Shown: positions 1 through 6,655, counted from the stretch's first letter. The stretch is 6,789 nt of DNA from B75-G9 sp964564905 (GCA_964564905.1 CAZMCI010000049.1:1-6789); one strand, 5' to 3'. Numbers and translations: made by a program. The notes: a model not told the origin generated them from the sequence alone.

Positions 1-562
1 GCTCCTTTCTCGCCCCGGTCACACCGAGAAGGCTCACCAGATAGACAAAACCTCTGGCTGAGTTCAGAATTTTTTTCATGCGTTCTTCGGTTGTGGTGGG
101 GGCCACGAGAAAGATGACATCGACACCGTTTTCGTCCGCTTTTTCCATCACCTCGTCTGCCTCCTCTACTGGAAGGTCCGGAATTATCACACCATCTATC
201 CCGCTCTTTCTGCAGTCCTCCATGAAGCGGTTTATACCCCGTTTTAGAACCAAGTTGAAGTACGTGAGGCAGATGAGCGGTACCTTCACGATTTTTCTGA
301 TCTTTCGCACGGTTTCAAAGTAGATGTCGGGATTCATGCCCGCTTTGAGGGCACGTTCCGATGCGGCCTGGATGGTTGGTCCGTCCGCGATGGGATCCGA
401 AAAGCACAGTCCCAACTCTATCATATCGGCTCCCCCCTCCTCCAGCGCTCTGGCGATCTTGGGCGTGGCCTCTATCTCCGGATCTCCGGCGGTCACGAAA
501 GCTATCAGCGCGCCCTCTCCTCTCCCGAGAAGTTCCTCGAACTTTGTAGCGATCCGGCTCAC
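1..562 (-). CDS. trpA: tryptophan synthase alpha chain (partial, 3' end outside window)
   Basis: TrpA cleaves indole-3-glycerol phosphate to indole and glyceraldehyde-3-phosphate and passes indole through a tunnel to TrpB. Translating the minus strand from GTG at 562-560 gives 187 open codons up to the window edge; full-length TrpA is usually about 250-270 residues, so roughly the last quarter is missing. Motifs seen: FVTAGDP (22-28), IELGLCFSDPIADGPTIQ (48-65) with the catalytic pair E49 and D60, IIPDLPVEEA (126-135), and VTGAR (181-185) in the mobile active-site loop. The GTG overlaps the trpB stop (GTGA, 559-562), typical of translational coupling. Odd residue: C53 in FSDP's leader, where the family normally has proline. 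Identity is certain from the motifs; the 3' end cannot be judged. Confidence 0.96.
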   Translation of the reverse strand, partial: MSRIATKFEELLGRGEGALIAFVTAGDPEIEATPKIARALEEGGADMIELGLCFSDPIADGPTIQAASERALKAGMNPDIYFETVRKIRKIVKVPLICLTYFNLVLKRGINRFMEDCRKSGIDGVIIPDLPVEEADEVMEKADENGVDVIFLVAPTTTEERMKKILNSARGFVYLVSLLGVTGARKE

Positions 563-1752
563 AGTTTAACCCCCATGCTCCTCGCCGCGACTTCCACGTC
601 TTTGTCTCCGCGCCCGGAGAGGTTTACCACGATGAGCTTACCTCTGAATTTTCGAGGTAACTTTTTGAGGTAGGCAATGGCGTGCGCTGATTCGAGCGCT
701 GGGAGGATCCCCTCGGTCTCGGAGAGCAGTTTGAACGTTTCCATGGCTTCCTCGTCGGTCACGGTGTCGTAATGCACGCGTCCGCGAAGTTTCATCAGCG
801 CGTGTTCGGGACCCACTCCTGGATAGTCAAGCCCCGCGGAGATGCTGTGGGTCGTTAGTATCTGTCCATACTTATCTTGCATCACGTAGGTGCGAGTTCC
901 GTGGAGGACACCCTCGGTTCCAGCGCAGAGCGGTGCGGCGTGTCTGCCAGTTTTGAGTCCTTCGCCTCCGGCCTCGATGCCGAATAACTCCACGGGGTCA
1001 TCGAGGAAATCGTAGAAGATCCCGATGGCGTTGCTTCCTCCTCCCACGCAGGCGAGAATTGCGTCGGGCAGGCGGTTTTCCGCCTTCAGGATCTGTTTTT
1101 TGGTTTCCTTCCCGATCACTCTTTGAAAGTCCCGGACCATCATCGGATACGGGTGGGGTCCGACCACGGAGCCAAGCAAGTAATGGGTGGTCTGGACGTT
1201 TGTGGTCCAGTCCCGCAGGGCCTCGTTTATGGCGTCCTTCAGGGTGCGGGAGCCACTCCTCACCGGGATCACATTGGCTCCCAGCAGTCGCATTCGAAAC
1301 ACGTTTAGCTTTTGCCGTTCCATGTCCACGGTGCCCATGTAGATATCGCATTTCAGGCCGAGCATTGCGGCGGCGGTGGCGGTGGCAACCCCGTGCTGTC
1401 CCGCTCCGGTCTCCGCGATTATACGTGTTTTGCCCATGTGTTTCGCCAGGAGGGCCTGTCCTAATGTATTGTTAATTTTATGTGCGCCTCCGAGCAACAA
1501 ATCTTCTCTTTTCAGATACACTTTAGCTCCAACCTGAGCGCTAAGTCGTTTAGCATAGTAAAGGGGGGTTGGTCTTCCTGCATAATCTCTTAATAGTTTT
1601 TGAAGTTCTATCTGGAATTTTCTGTTTTTACAAATTTTTACATAAGACCGCTCAAGTTCTTCAAGCGCCGGCATGAGGGTCTCAGGAACAAACTTCCCCC
1701 CATACTTTTCAAAGTAACCTCGATTGTTAGGATACTTGTCTATCCAACTCAT
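559..1752 (-). CDS. trpB: tryptophan synthase beta chain (TrpB1 type)
   Basis: The PLP enzyme that condenses indole with serine to make tryptophan, working as a complex with TrpA. From ATG at 1752 it is 397 residues, the usual length of the TrpA-partnered TrpB1 class rather than the longer TrpB2. Motifs: GAHKINN (89-95) with Schiff-base K92, AETGAGQHG (113-121) with catalytic E114, GPHPYP (198-203), the PLP-phosphate loop GGGSN (237-241), SAGLDYPGVGPEHA (305-318), LESAHA (353-358) and VNLSGRGDKD (376-385). I chose ATG 1752 because GGAGTGAT (1757-1764) lies 4 bases upstream; GTG 1761 and ATG 1758 are in frame but sit inside or on that site. Two oddities: L87 replaces the nearly invariant histidine of the REDL-H-G-GAHK motif, and the first ~95 codons are about 40% GC against about 60% for the rest. 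Confidence 0.98.
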   Translation of the reverse strand: MSWIDKYPNNRGYFEKYGGKFVPETLMPALEELERSYVKICKNRKFQIELQKLLRDYAGRPTPLYYAKRLSAQVGAKVYLKREDLLLGGAHKINNTLGQALLAKHMGKTRIIAETGAGQHGVATATAAAMLGLKCDIYMGTVDMERQKLNVFRMRLLGANVIPVRSGSRTLKDAINEALRDWTTNVQTTHYLLGSVVGPHPYPMMVRDFQRVIGKETKKQILKAENRLPDAILACVGGGSNAIGIFYDFLDDPVELFGIEAGGEGLKTGRHAAPLCAGTEGVLHGTRTYVMQDKYGQILTTHSISAGLDYPGVGPEHALMKLRGRVHYDTVTDEEAMETFKLLSETEGILPALESAHAIAYLKKLPRKFRGKLIVVNLSGRGDKDVEVAARSMGVKL

Positions 1753-1756
1753 TCTC

Positions 1757-1764
1757 ATCACTCC
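1757..1764 (-). promoter_or_regulatory. ribosome binding site deciding the trpB start
   Basis: Reads GGAGTGAT on the minus strand, one base short of the archaeal GGAGGTGAT consensus. It overlaps the last base of the preceding gene's TAG stop (1764-1766). It is 4 bases from ATG 1752 and overlaps the upstream in-frame GTG 1761 and ATG 1758, which argues for starting at 1752. Confidence 0.6.
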
Positions 1765-2084
1765 TAACCATATCCCTTTTCTCGGAAAAAGATGTGGTTT
1801 TTATTTTGTAATCTTGTGAGGGACTGCTTACCTCGTTTTCTGGAGATTTGAAACTCTCTTGCGACATCTTCAACAGTGAAAGTTCTACCAGTAAACTCTC
1901 CGGTAATATCGTCCATACAAAGCGAAGCTCTTATGTCATCTCTAGCAAGCAAAACTTTCGTTTTTTTCTCTCCCATTATTGGAAGTTTCCCGTCAGGCAT
2001 TTGGGGGAAGCTTATTTTTAAGGGAGAAATTTGTGTTGCGAATAGTTCGCCCTCTGGCACGGCTAAAATTTCATTTATCAACAT
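1764..2084 (-). CDS. unrecognised 106-residue protein with winged-helix-like C-terminus
   Basis: I do not recognise a family. ATG at 2084 follows a strong ribosome binding site (GGAGG at 2089-2093, 4-base spacer). It overlaps the trpF end by 7 bases (ATGTTGA) and stops 11 bases before the trpB start, so it is co-transcribed and very likely translated. Residues 1-66 look beta-rich and carry no motif I can name; the segment LLARDDIRASLCMDDI lies at 45-60. Residues 68-106 read as a possible winged helix: helix TFTVEDVAREF (68-78), turn QIS, helix RKRGKQSLTRLQNK (82-95), then a short strand-wing HIFFREKGYG to the end. Eight of the last 26 residues are K or R, fitting nucleic-acid binding. There is no signal peptide or membrane segment. 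The gene is about 40% GC, well below its neighbours except the start of trpB. Inference: a DNA-binding regulator, perhaps of the trp operon; unproven. Confidence 0.82.
   Translation of the reverse strand: MLINEILAVPEGELFATQISPLKISFPQMPDGKLPIMGEKKTKVLLARDDIRASLCMDDITGEFTGRTFTVEDVAREFQISRKRGKQSLTRLQNKNHIFFREKGYG
1798..1810 (-). promoter_or_regulatory. possible internal TATA box for trpBA
   Basis: The minus strand carries an A/T-only stretch within ACAAAATAAAAACC. It lies about 50 bases upstream of the trpB ATG, inside the end of the preceding gene. A start about 25 bases downstream would leave a leader of about 26 bases containing the trpB ribosome binding site. The match to an archaeal TATA box is loose and the surrounding segment is A/T-rich anyway, so this is a weak candidate. 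Confidence 0.2.
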
Positions 2085-2731
2085 TTCTCCTCCTTCGCTG
2101 CTTCAATAAATTCGCGCATTAGCTTCGCGTCTTTCTTTCCAAGACTCGATTCCACGCCGGTAGCGACATCGACTCCATACGGCCGCACCATTTTTATCGC
2201 ACGTTTGACATTGGACGGGTTGAGGCCACCGGCGAGAAAAACGGGTTTGTCTACCGCGTTACGGATTTCGGCGCTTAAGCTCCACTCGTGGGTCAGACCC
2301 GTGCCGCCCCCGTGGGGTCCTTTCGTGTCCACTAGAACAAAATCGACCACCTTTGCCACCTCGATGGCCCGCTCAATGATTTCGCGAGGATGCTCAATTT
2401 TTCTAGGAACTGAAGCGACTCCAATGAGTTTTGCTTCGAGCCTATCCTTGATATCACGGAGTTCATCTGCCGGGAAAGTTAAGTGGAGTTGAAGGTAATC
2501 GGGTTTCAGCTTTTGAGCAATTTCTTCCACATCTTCAGGGCCTTTCGGCATAAACACAGCGACCTTAGCTACTTCCCCGCCAGCGGCGTTCAAAATTTCT
2601 CTTGCACGATCCACTGGCACATACCGGGGTGATCCGGGAACAAGAATGGTCCCGACCATATCAGTACCCAGCTCGCAGGCCATTTTGACATCCTCGGTGC
2701 GTGTAAACCCACATATCTTGACCTTGACCAT
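2078..2731 (-). CDS. trpF: phosphoribosylanthranilate isomerase
   Basis: Catalyses the Amadori rearrangement of N-(5'-phosphoribosyl)anthranilate to CdRP, the step between TrpD and TrpC. It is a single-domain (beta/alpha)8 protein of 217 residues from ATG 2731, normal for the family and not fused to TrpC. Motifs: VKICGFTR (4-11) with catalytic base C7, GSPRYV (33-38) with R36, LVDTKGPHGGGTG (133-145) with catalytic acid D135, and the phosphate-binding LAGGLNPSNV (166-175) and GVDVATGVE (186-194). The usual QLHG is QLHL here (81-84). An in-frame GTG at 2740 would overlap the trpC stop (GTGA) and add three residues. ATG 2731 is preferred because GAGGTGAT lies 4 bases upstream of it and MVKVKICG is a standard family N-terminus. 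Confidence 0.97.
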   Translation of the reverse strand: MVKVKICGFTRTEDVKMACELGTDMVGTILVPGSPRYVPVDRAREILNAAGGEVAKVAVFMPKGPEDVEEIAQKLKPDYLQLHLTFPADELRDIKDRLEAKLIGVASVPRKIEHPREIIERAIEVAKVVDFVLVDTKGPHGGGTGLTHEWSLSAEIRNAVDKPVFLAGGLNPSNVKRAIKMVRPYGVDVATGVESSLGKKDAKLMREFIEAAKEEKC

Positions 2732-2735
2732 CGTT

Positions 2736-2743
2736 ATCACCTC
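2736..2743 (-). promoter_or_regulatory. ribosome binding site deciding the trpF start
   Basis: GAGGTGAT on the minus strand is an 8-base match to the archaeal anti-Shine-Dalgarno complement. It lies 4 bases before ATG 2731 and overlaps the trpC stop codon and the competing GTG at 2740. A weaker GGTGA at 2748-2752 could serve that GTG. Confidence 0.65.
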
Positions 2744-3507
2744 GCGTTCACCAGTGATTTCACTTTCTGTTCGATATCGTCGGCCCGCATCAGCGCGGTG
2801 CCGACCAATACCGCGTCGGCCCCGGAGTCTAGCATCCTCCTAACATCTTCAGGGGTGTTTATGCCGCTCTCGCTTACGAGCGTCGTATCATCCGGGATCA
2901 GTGGTGCGAGTTTGGCGGTGCGGTTGAGGTTCACCCTGAGCGTCTCTAAATCCCTGTTGTTCACGCCCACAAGTTTTGCCCCTGCGGAGACAGCCAGCTC
3001 AACTTCTTCTTCGCTCGTCACCTCGACTAGGCTTTCCATTCCCAGTTCCTCCACCAATCGCATGAACTTCCTCAGTTCTCCGCCCAGGACTTTGACTATC
3101 AGCAACACCACATCCGCTCCCAGTTCAGCTGCTTCGTAAACTTGGTATTCGTCGACCACGAAATCCTTGCACAGGAGGGGAACTTCCGTAATCTTTCTAA
3201 CCTCGCGCAGGAAATTTGGGTCACCCTTGAAGTACTTCGGTTCTGTGAGCACGGAAAGGGATATGGCTCCTCCGCGTAGCATCGCCCGCGCTACCTCCAG
3301 CACGTCAGCACCTAACCTGATATCTCCAGCTGAAGGCGAAGCACGTTTTATCTCAGCAATAACTGGGACTCCTGAAGCGCGTTCGATCGCATCAATTAAA
3401 CTCCGCTTTCGGGTCCTGGTTATTCGCATCCGCTCCACCGGCTTCCGGCCGGCTCTCAAACGCACCCCGGTTTGCACATCCTCAAGTATCCTGGCCAGGA
3501 CGCTCAA
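2737..3507 (-). CDS. trpC: indole-3-glycerol phosphate synthase
   Basis: Closes the indole ring, converting CdRP to indole-3-glycerol phosphate with loss of CO2 and water. Starting at TTG 3507 it is 256 residues, about the normal single-domain length. Motifs (this numbering): PVIAEIKRASPSAGDI (48-63) with K54, VLTEPKYFKGDP (86-97), LLCKDFVVDEYQ (111-122) with K114, LVEVTS (160-165) with E162, GVNNRDL (181-187) and LVSESGI (210-216) with E213 and S214. The start is not ATG. TTG 3507 overlaps the trpD stop (TTGA), with GGGAGG at 3515-3520 seven bases upstream. A second in-frame TTG at 3522 would add five residues and overlap trpD by 19 bases, but it lies just before that ribosome binding site, so the shorter form is preferred. 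Confidence 0.96.
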   Translation of the reverse strand: MSVLARILEDVQTGVRLRAGRKPVERMRITRTRKRSLIDAIERASGVPVIAEIKRASPSAGDIRLGADVLEVARAMLRGGAISLSVLTEPKYFKGDPNFLREVRKITEVPLLCKDFVVDEYQVYEAAELGADVVLLIVKVLGGELRKFMRLVEELGMESLVEVTSEEEVELAVSAGAKLVGVNNRDLETLRVNLNRTAKLAPLIPDDTTLVSESGINTPEDVRRMLDSGADAVLVGTALMRADDIEQKVKSLVNAR

Positions 3508-4559
3508 AGGCTCGCCTCCCAACTTTTCAGCTTCTTCGGGTCACCGTTAGTTGCTTCGACCAATTGAACTACTTTTTCGTATGCGCGTCCGGAGTCCAGA
3601 GAGCGGTTGGCCGCGGATATCCCCTCCCCGATATTTTTCGCTTTTTCACCCACCACGATCGCTGCCGCGGCGTTTAATACCACGATATCTCGTTTCGCCC
3701 CTTGTTCGCCGCGCAGGACCCTCAGCATCATCCGCACGTTTTCGTCTAGATCCCTCCCCGCTATGGCTTCGGGGTTCGCCCGCCTGATACCGAAATCCTC
3801 CGGCGCGATCGTGTAGGTTTTGACCACGTCATCTTTCAGCTCCGAAATCCGCGTTTCCCCCAAGGTTGAGATTTCGTCCAGCCCATCCAGCCCGTGGACC
3901 ACCATCGCGCGTTTGCATCCGAGTTTTTTCAGCACGTGGGCGAGTTTCTCGGTCAGCGCGAGGTCGTAGACCCCGATCACCTGTGCGCGTACTCCGGCAG
4001 GGTTTGTCAGAGGACCCAGAAGGTTGAAGACCGTACGTATGCCCATTTCCCTGCGCGGCCCTATCGCATGCTTCATCGCCCCGTGAAACCGAGGAGCGAA
4101 CATGAATCCTATTCCTATTTCCTCGATGCAACGTTGGACATCTTCGGGGGGCAGGTCGATTCGCACACCTAGTGCCTCGATGACATCGGCGCTTCCGGCT
4201 TTGCTCGTCACGGACCGGTTACCATGTTTTGCGATGGGGACTCCAGCCCCCGCGGCGACGAACATGGCAGCGGTGCTGACGTTGAAAGTTTTTATTCGGT
4301 CACCGCCAGTGCCGCAGGTGTCCACCAGTGTGCCCTCGACTTTCGGGTTTATCCTCGCGGCGAATTCACGCATGACCCTCGCAAAGGCCGTTATCTCCTC
4401 GACCGTCTCGCCCTTCATGCGGAGCGCTGTCAGAAAGGAACTTATCTGTGCGGGGGTGGCTCCGCCGGACATGATACACTTCATCGCTTCTTCCGCTTCG
4501 CTTCCGGCGAGGTCCCTCCGTTCCACCAGATTTTTGATCGCGTCCTGAACCGGGTTCAT
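3504..4559 (-). CDS. trpD: anthranilate phosphoribosyltransferase
   Basis: Transfers phosphoribose from PRPP to anthranilate, the second step of the branch. It is 351 residues, typical of a stand-alone TrpD with no fused glutaminase domain. The N-terminal helical domain (about 1-75) is followed by the PRPP-binding glycine loop VDTCGTGGDRIKTFNVST (79-96), AKHGNRSVTSKAGSADV (110-126), an anthranilate-binding region around RFHGAMKHA (157-165), RTVFNLLGPLTNP (175-187) and the metal-binding acidic pair D228-E229 in GLDGLDEIS. ATG 4559 overlaps the trpG stop by 4 bases (ATGA) and has a strong GGAGGTG site (4565-4571) with a 5-base spacer. The gene contains a single Trp codon, near its C-terminus. 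Confidence 0.98.
   Translation of the reverse strand: MNPVQDAIKNLVERRDLAGSEAEEAMKCIMSGGATPAQISSFLTALRMKGETVEEITAFARVMREFAARINPKVEGTLVDTCGTGGDRIKTFNVSTAAMFVAAGAGVPIAKHGNRSVTSKAGSADVIEALGVRIDLPPEDVQRCIEEIGIGFMFAPRFHGAMKHAIGPRREMGIRTVFNLLGPLTNPAGVRAQVIGVYDLALTEKLAHVLKKLGCKRAMVVHGLDGLDEISTLGETRISELKDDVVKTYTIAPEDFGIRRANPEAIAGRDLDENVRMMLRVLRGEQGAKRDIVVLNAAAAIVVGEKAKNIGEGISAANRSLDSGRAYEKVVQLVEATNGDPKKLKSWEASL
3515..3520 (-). promoter_or_regulatory. ribosome binding site deciding the trpC TTG start
   Basis: GGGAGG on the minus strand, 7 bases before TTG 3507 and inside the end of trpD. It begins within the alternative TTG at 3522-3520, so it cannot serve that codon; this supports the 3507 start. Confidence 0.55.
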
Positions 4560-5137
4560 CCTGGCACCTCCGTCTCAAGGAAATTTTTCAGGATGAGTTT
4601 TCCGTGGGGGGTGAGGATGGATTCGGGATGAAACTGCACTCCGAAGATCGGGTACTCCCTGTGCCTGAGGCCCATTATCTCCTCGTCGGCGTCCGCTGTA
4701 ACAGCAGTGACCCGCAGACAGCCGGGTAAGGTGGCCTTATCCACGGCCAGCGAGTGGTAGCGGGTAGCCTCGAACGGATTCGGCACTCCCCTGAACAGTT
4801 CGCTTTCGTCGTGTTTGATCTTCGAGACCTTCCCATGCATGAGCCGCTTCGCCGGCACTATCCGCCCCCCGAAAGCATAGCCAATAGCTTGATGTCCCAG
4901 ACAGACTCCTAGAATCGGGACTGTGCTGCCCAATTTTCTTATGATTTCGACCGAGACCCCCGCATGTTCCGGTGTCTTGGGGCCTGGCGAGATCACTATT
5001 CGGTCGGGTTCTGCGCGCTTGATCTCTTGCAGCGAGGCGCGGTTGGTAAATACCACGGGATCCGCTCCCAGCTCACCTATGTACTGAACGAGGTTGTACA
5101 CGAACGAGTCCACATTATCGACCACGACGACGCGCAT
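4556..5137 (-). CDS. trpG: anthranilate synthase glutaminase component (class I amidotransferase)
   Basis: Hydrolyses glutamine and delivers ammonia to TrpE. It is 193 residues, the usual length for a stand-alone archaeal or bacterial TrpG. The catalytic triad is visible: nucleophile C79 in GVCLGHQAIG (77-86), and H170 and E172 in GVQFHPES (166-173). The N-terminal strand and helix DNVDSFVYNLVQY (7-19) and the oxyanion-strand motif ISPGPKTPEHAG (49-60) fit TrpG/PabA; position 54 is K where G or C is common. RYHSLAV (126-132) is also typical. The ATG abuts the trpE stop with no gap; AGGTG at 5143-5147 gives a ribosome binding site 5 bases upstream. A role in folate (PabA) synthesis as well is possible, but the operon context makes tryptophan the main job. 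Confidence 0.97.
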   Translation of the reverse strand: MRVVVVDNVDSFVYNLVQYIGELGADPVVFTNRASLQEIKRAEPDRIVISPGPKTPEHAGVSVEIIRKLGSTVPILGVCLGHQAIGYAFGGRIVPAKRLMHGKVSKIKHDESELFRGVPNPFEATRYHSLAVDKATLPGCLRVTAVTADADEEIMGLRHREYPIFGVQFHPESILTPHGKLILKNFLETEVPG

Positions 5138-6625
5138 CTATACACCTGCCGCACTGAGTAATGCCCGCGCCTTATTCTCCGTTTCGTAGTGCTCCATCTC
5201 CGGCACCGAATCCGCGACGATCCCAGCCCCGACCTGCACAAAGCCCCTCCCGCCCTGCGCCACCAGGGTGCGGATGGTGATCGCCAGGTCGACATCGCCG
5301 GTATAGCTCAGCGATCCTATCGCGCCGGCATAGATGCCACGGCGGGTTGGTTCCAGCTCCTCTATGATCTCCATTGCCCTGACCTTTGGCGCTCCGGTGA
5401 CGGTTCCGGCCGGGAACGTCGCGCGTATGGCGTCGAACAGGTCCTTATCCTCCCGCATCTTTCCGGCGACATTTGTGACCAGGTGCTGGACGTGACTGTA
5501 TTTTTCCACCTTCATGAACTCCGTGACCCTCACCGAGCCGAATTCCGATACCCGTCCGAGGTCATTTCGTCCCAGGTCCACCAGCATCACGTGCTCCGCC
5601 CGTTCCTTCTCGTCCGCCAGCAGTTCCCGCTCCATTGTCGCGTTGTCGGCCTTGCTCCTCCCGAACCGCCTCGTCCCGGCTATCGGGCGGGTCACGACCG
5701 TTCTTTTTTCCACCCTGACCAGGATCTCGGGGCTGGAGCCAACGATTTTCCGTTCTGGGAGGTCGAGGAAGAACATGTACGGGGACGGGTTGATCCTCCT
5801 CAGGTTCAGGTAAAATTCTCCGAGGGGCGGCGCCGGGCTCAATTCGACCCTTCTGGAGAGGACGGTCTGGATTACGTCTCCGGCGCGGATGTATTCCTTT
5901 ATCCGCTCCACCCGGCGTTCGAATTCCTCTTTCCCGATATTCGCTCGGATGTCGGGCCTGCTTCTGCGGGTCGACCGTGGGCTCACCTCGCCAAGCCTGG
6001 CCAGTTTTTTTAGGTTCGACCTCGCCCTTCCGTAGGCTTCCTTCACGTCGCTGCCGTCGAGCAGCAGCATCAGGGAACAATAGTGGATCCTGCGGGCGAC
6101 GTGGTCAAAGATCATCATTTGCTCCGGGAGCATGAATTCGAGTTCCGGGTGTTTCAGGTCATCCGCGGCGTGAAATCCCAGGTCCAAGGATGATCTGATG
6201 TAGTCATAGCCGATGTAACCGACCACCCCCAGCATGTACCTTGGCACGCCCTTCGGCACGCTCATCTCATCAAAGAGCATGGCCTTTCGGAGAGAGTCCA
6301 AGGGGTCCGCCCCTCCGGTGACGTTTCCCGCCTTTTCCGTGGAGAGCTCCAGGAGATCCCGCCTTCCGCCGAGATGGCATTTGCCTCCCGCGATTCTGAC
6401 GTGTAGGAGAGGATCGGCACCCATCACCGAATATCTGGCCGTCTCTCCGGGTTTTTCCGCCGACTCCAGCAGGTACGATGGCGTTTTCCCGTTTCTCAGC
6501 CCGAGGTAGATCTTTGCCGGGTCGGTGCGTCCTCCGGTGGTCGAGATCACCGGAATCAGGCACGGCCTGTCCAGCTCCTCCGCCATTTCCTTTACCTCTC
6601 GAAGATCTGTCGCCAGCTTCTTCAC
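5138..6625 (-). CDS. trpE: anthranilate synthase component I
   Basis: Converts chorismate to anthranilate using ammonia from TrpG; this is the committed and normally feedback-inhibited step. It is 495 residues from GTG 6625. The N-terminal domain carries LLES (52-55), and the catalytic domain NPSPYMFFL (279-287); these are the two segments that form the tryptophan-inhibition site in the family, so allosteric inhibition is expected. Catalytic-domain motifs: GSSPEIL (296-302), RPIAGTRRFG (313-322), HVMLVDLGRNDLGRV (345-359), FPAGTVTGAPKVRAMEII (404-421) and GAGIVADSVPE (467-477). Start choice is uncertain. GTG 6625 has GGGGAG at 6636-6641 with a rather long 10-base spacer; ATG at 6586 (482 residues) has AGAGGT about 7 bases upstream. 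The protein contains no tryptophan. It is the first gene of the operon and abuts trpG. Confidence 0.97.
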   Translation of the reverse strand: MKKLATDLREVKEMAEELDRPCLIPVISTTGGRTDPAKIYLGLRNGKTPSYLLESAEKPGETARYSVMGADPLLHVRIAGGKCHLGGRRDLLELSTEKAGNVTGGADPLDSLRKAMLFDEMSVPKGVPRYMLGVVGYIGYDYIRSSLDLGFHAADDLKHPELEFMLPEQMMIFDHVARRIHYCSLMLLLDGSDVKEAYGRARSNLKKLARLGEVSPRSTRRSRPDIRANIGKEEFERRVERIKEYIRAGDVIQTVLSRRVELSPAPPLGEFYLNLRRINPSPYMFFLDLPERKIVGSSPEILVRVEKRTVVTRPIAGTRRFGRSKADNATMERELLADEKERAEHVMLVDLGRNDLGRVSEFGSVRVTEFMKVEKYSHVQHLVTNVAGKMREDKDLFDAIRATFPAGTVTGAPKVRAMEIIEELEPTRRGIYAGAIGSLSYTGDVDLAITIRTLVAQGGRGFVQVGAGIVADSVPEMEHYETENKARALLSAAGV

Positions 6626-6635
6626 CCCTGCGCTT

Positions 6636-6641
6636 CTCCCC
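6636..6641 (-). promoter_or_regulatory. candidate ribosome binding site for trpE
   Basis: GGGGAG on the minus strand, 10 bases before GTG 6625. It would lie inside the leader if transcription starts near 6675, as the palindromic TATA box predicts. Confidence 0.45.
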
Positions 6642-6655
6642 TTTATGATTTTGTT

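Larger units (their letters stand above)
1460..2100. other. low-GC island spanning the small gene and the 5' third of trpB
   Basis: Hand counts in 60-base blocks give about 37-47% GC between roughly 1460 and 2100, for example 22/60 at 1561-1620 and 22/60 at 1801-1860. By contrast there are 37/60 at 1381-1440, 39/60 at 1021-1080, 37/60 at 5161-5220 and 39/60 at 5821-5880. The left boundary falls inside trpB and is fairly sharp; on the right the value climbs gradually through trpF (29/60 at 2101-2160, 31/60 at 2161-2220, 34/60 at 2221-2280). No inverted or direct repeats, transposase or integrase mark the edges. Confidence 0.75.

Noticed and set aside
1059..1475. A 138-codon plus-strand open frame opposite trpB
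   Set aside because: Its translation is rich in P, R, S, W and G with no motif; it mirrors conserved TrpB codons.
1962..1968. A run of seven T on the plus strand, a possible archaeal terminator
   Set aside because: It lies inside the coding strand of the small gene, where the message reads A7 (GAG AAA AAA ACG), and no plus-strand gene ends there.
4976..4987. SPGPK in TrpG (residues 50-54) as a damaged oxyanion motif
   Set aside because: The last position of this motif varies in the family (G and C both occur), and the C79/H170/E172 triad is intact, so loss of function is not suggested.
5095..5100. A second exact TGTACA hexamer, inside the start of trpG
   Set aside because: It lies in conserved TrpG coding sequence with no TATA box or paired copy nearby; a palindromic hexamer occurring once by chance in 6.8 kb is expected.
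5189..6013. A 274-codon open frame on the plus strand
   Set aside because: It lies wholly antisense to the conserved trpE catalytic domain and its translation has the P/R/H-rich look of a shadow frame in GC-rich DNA.
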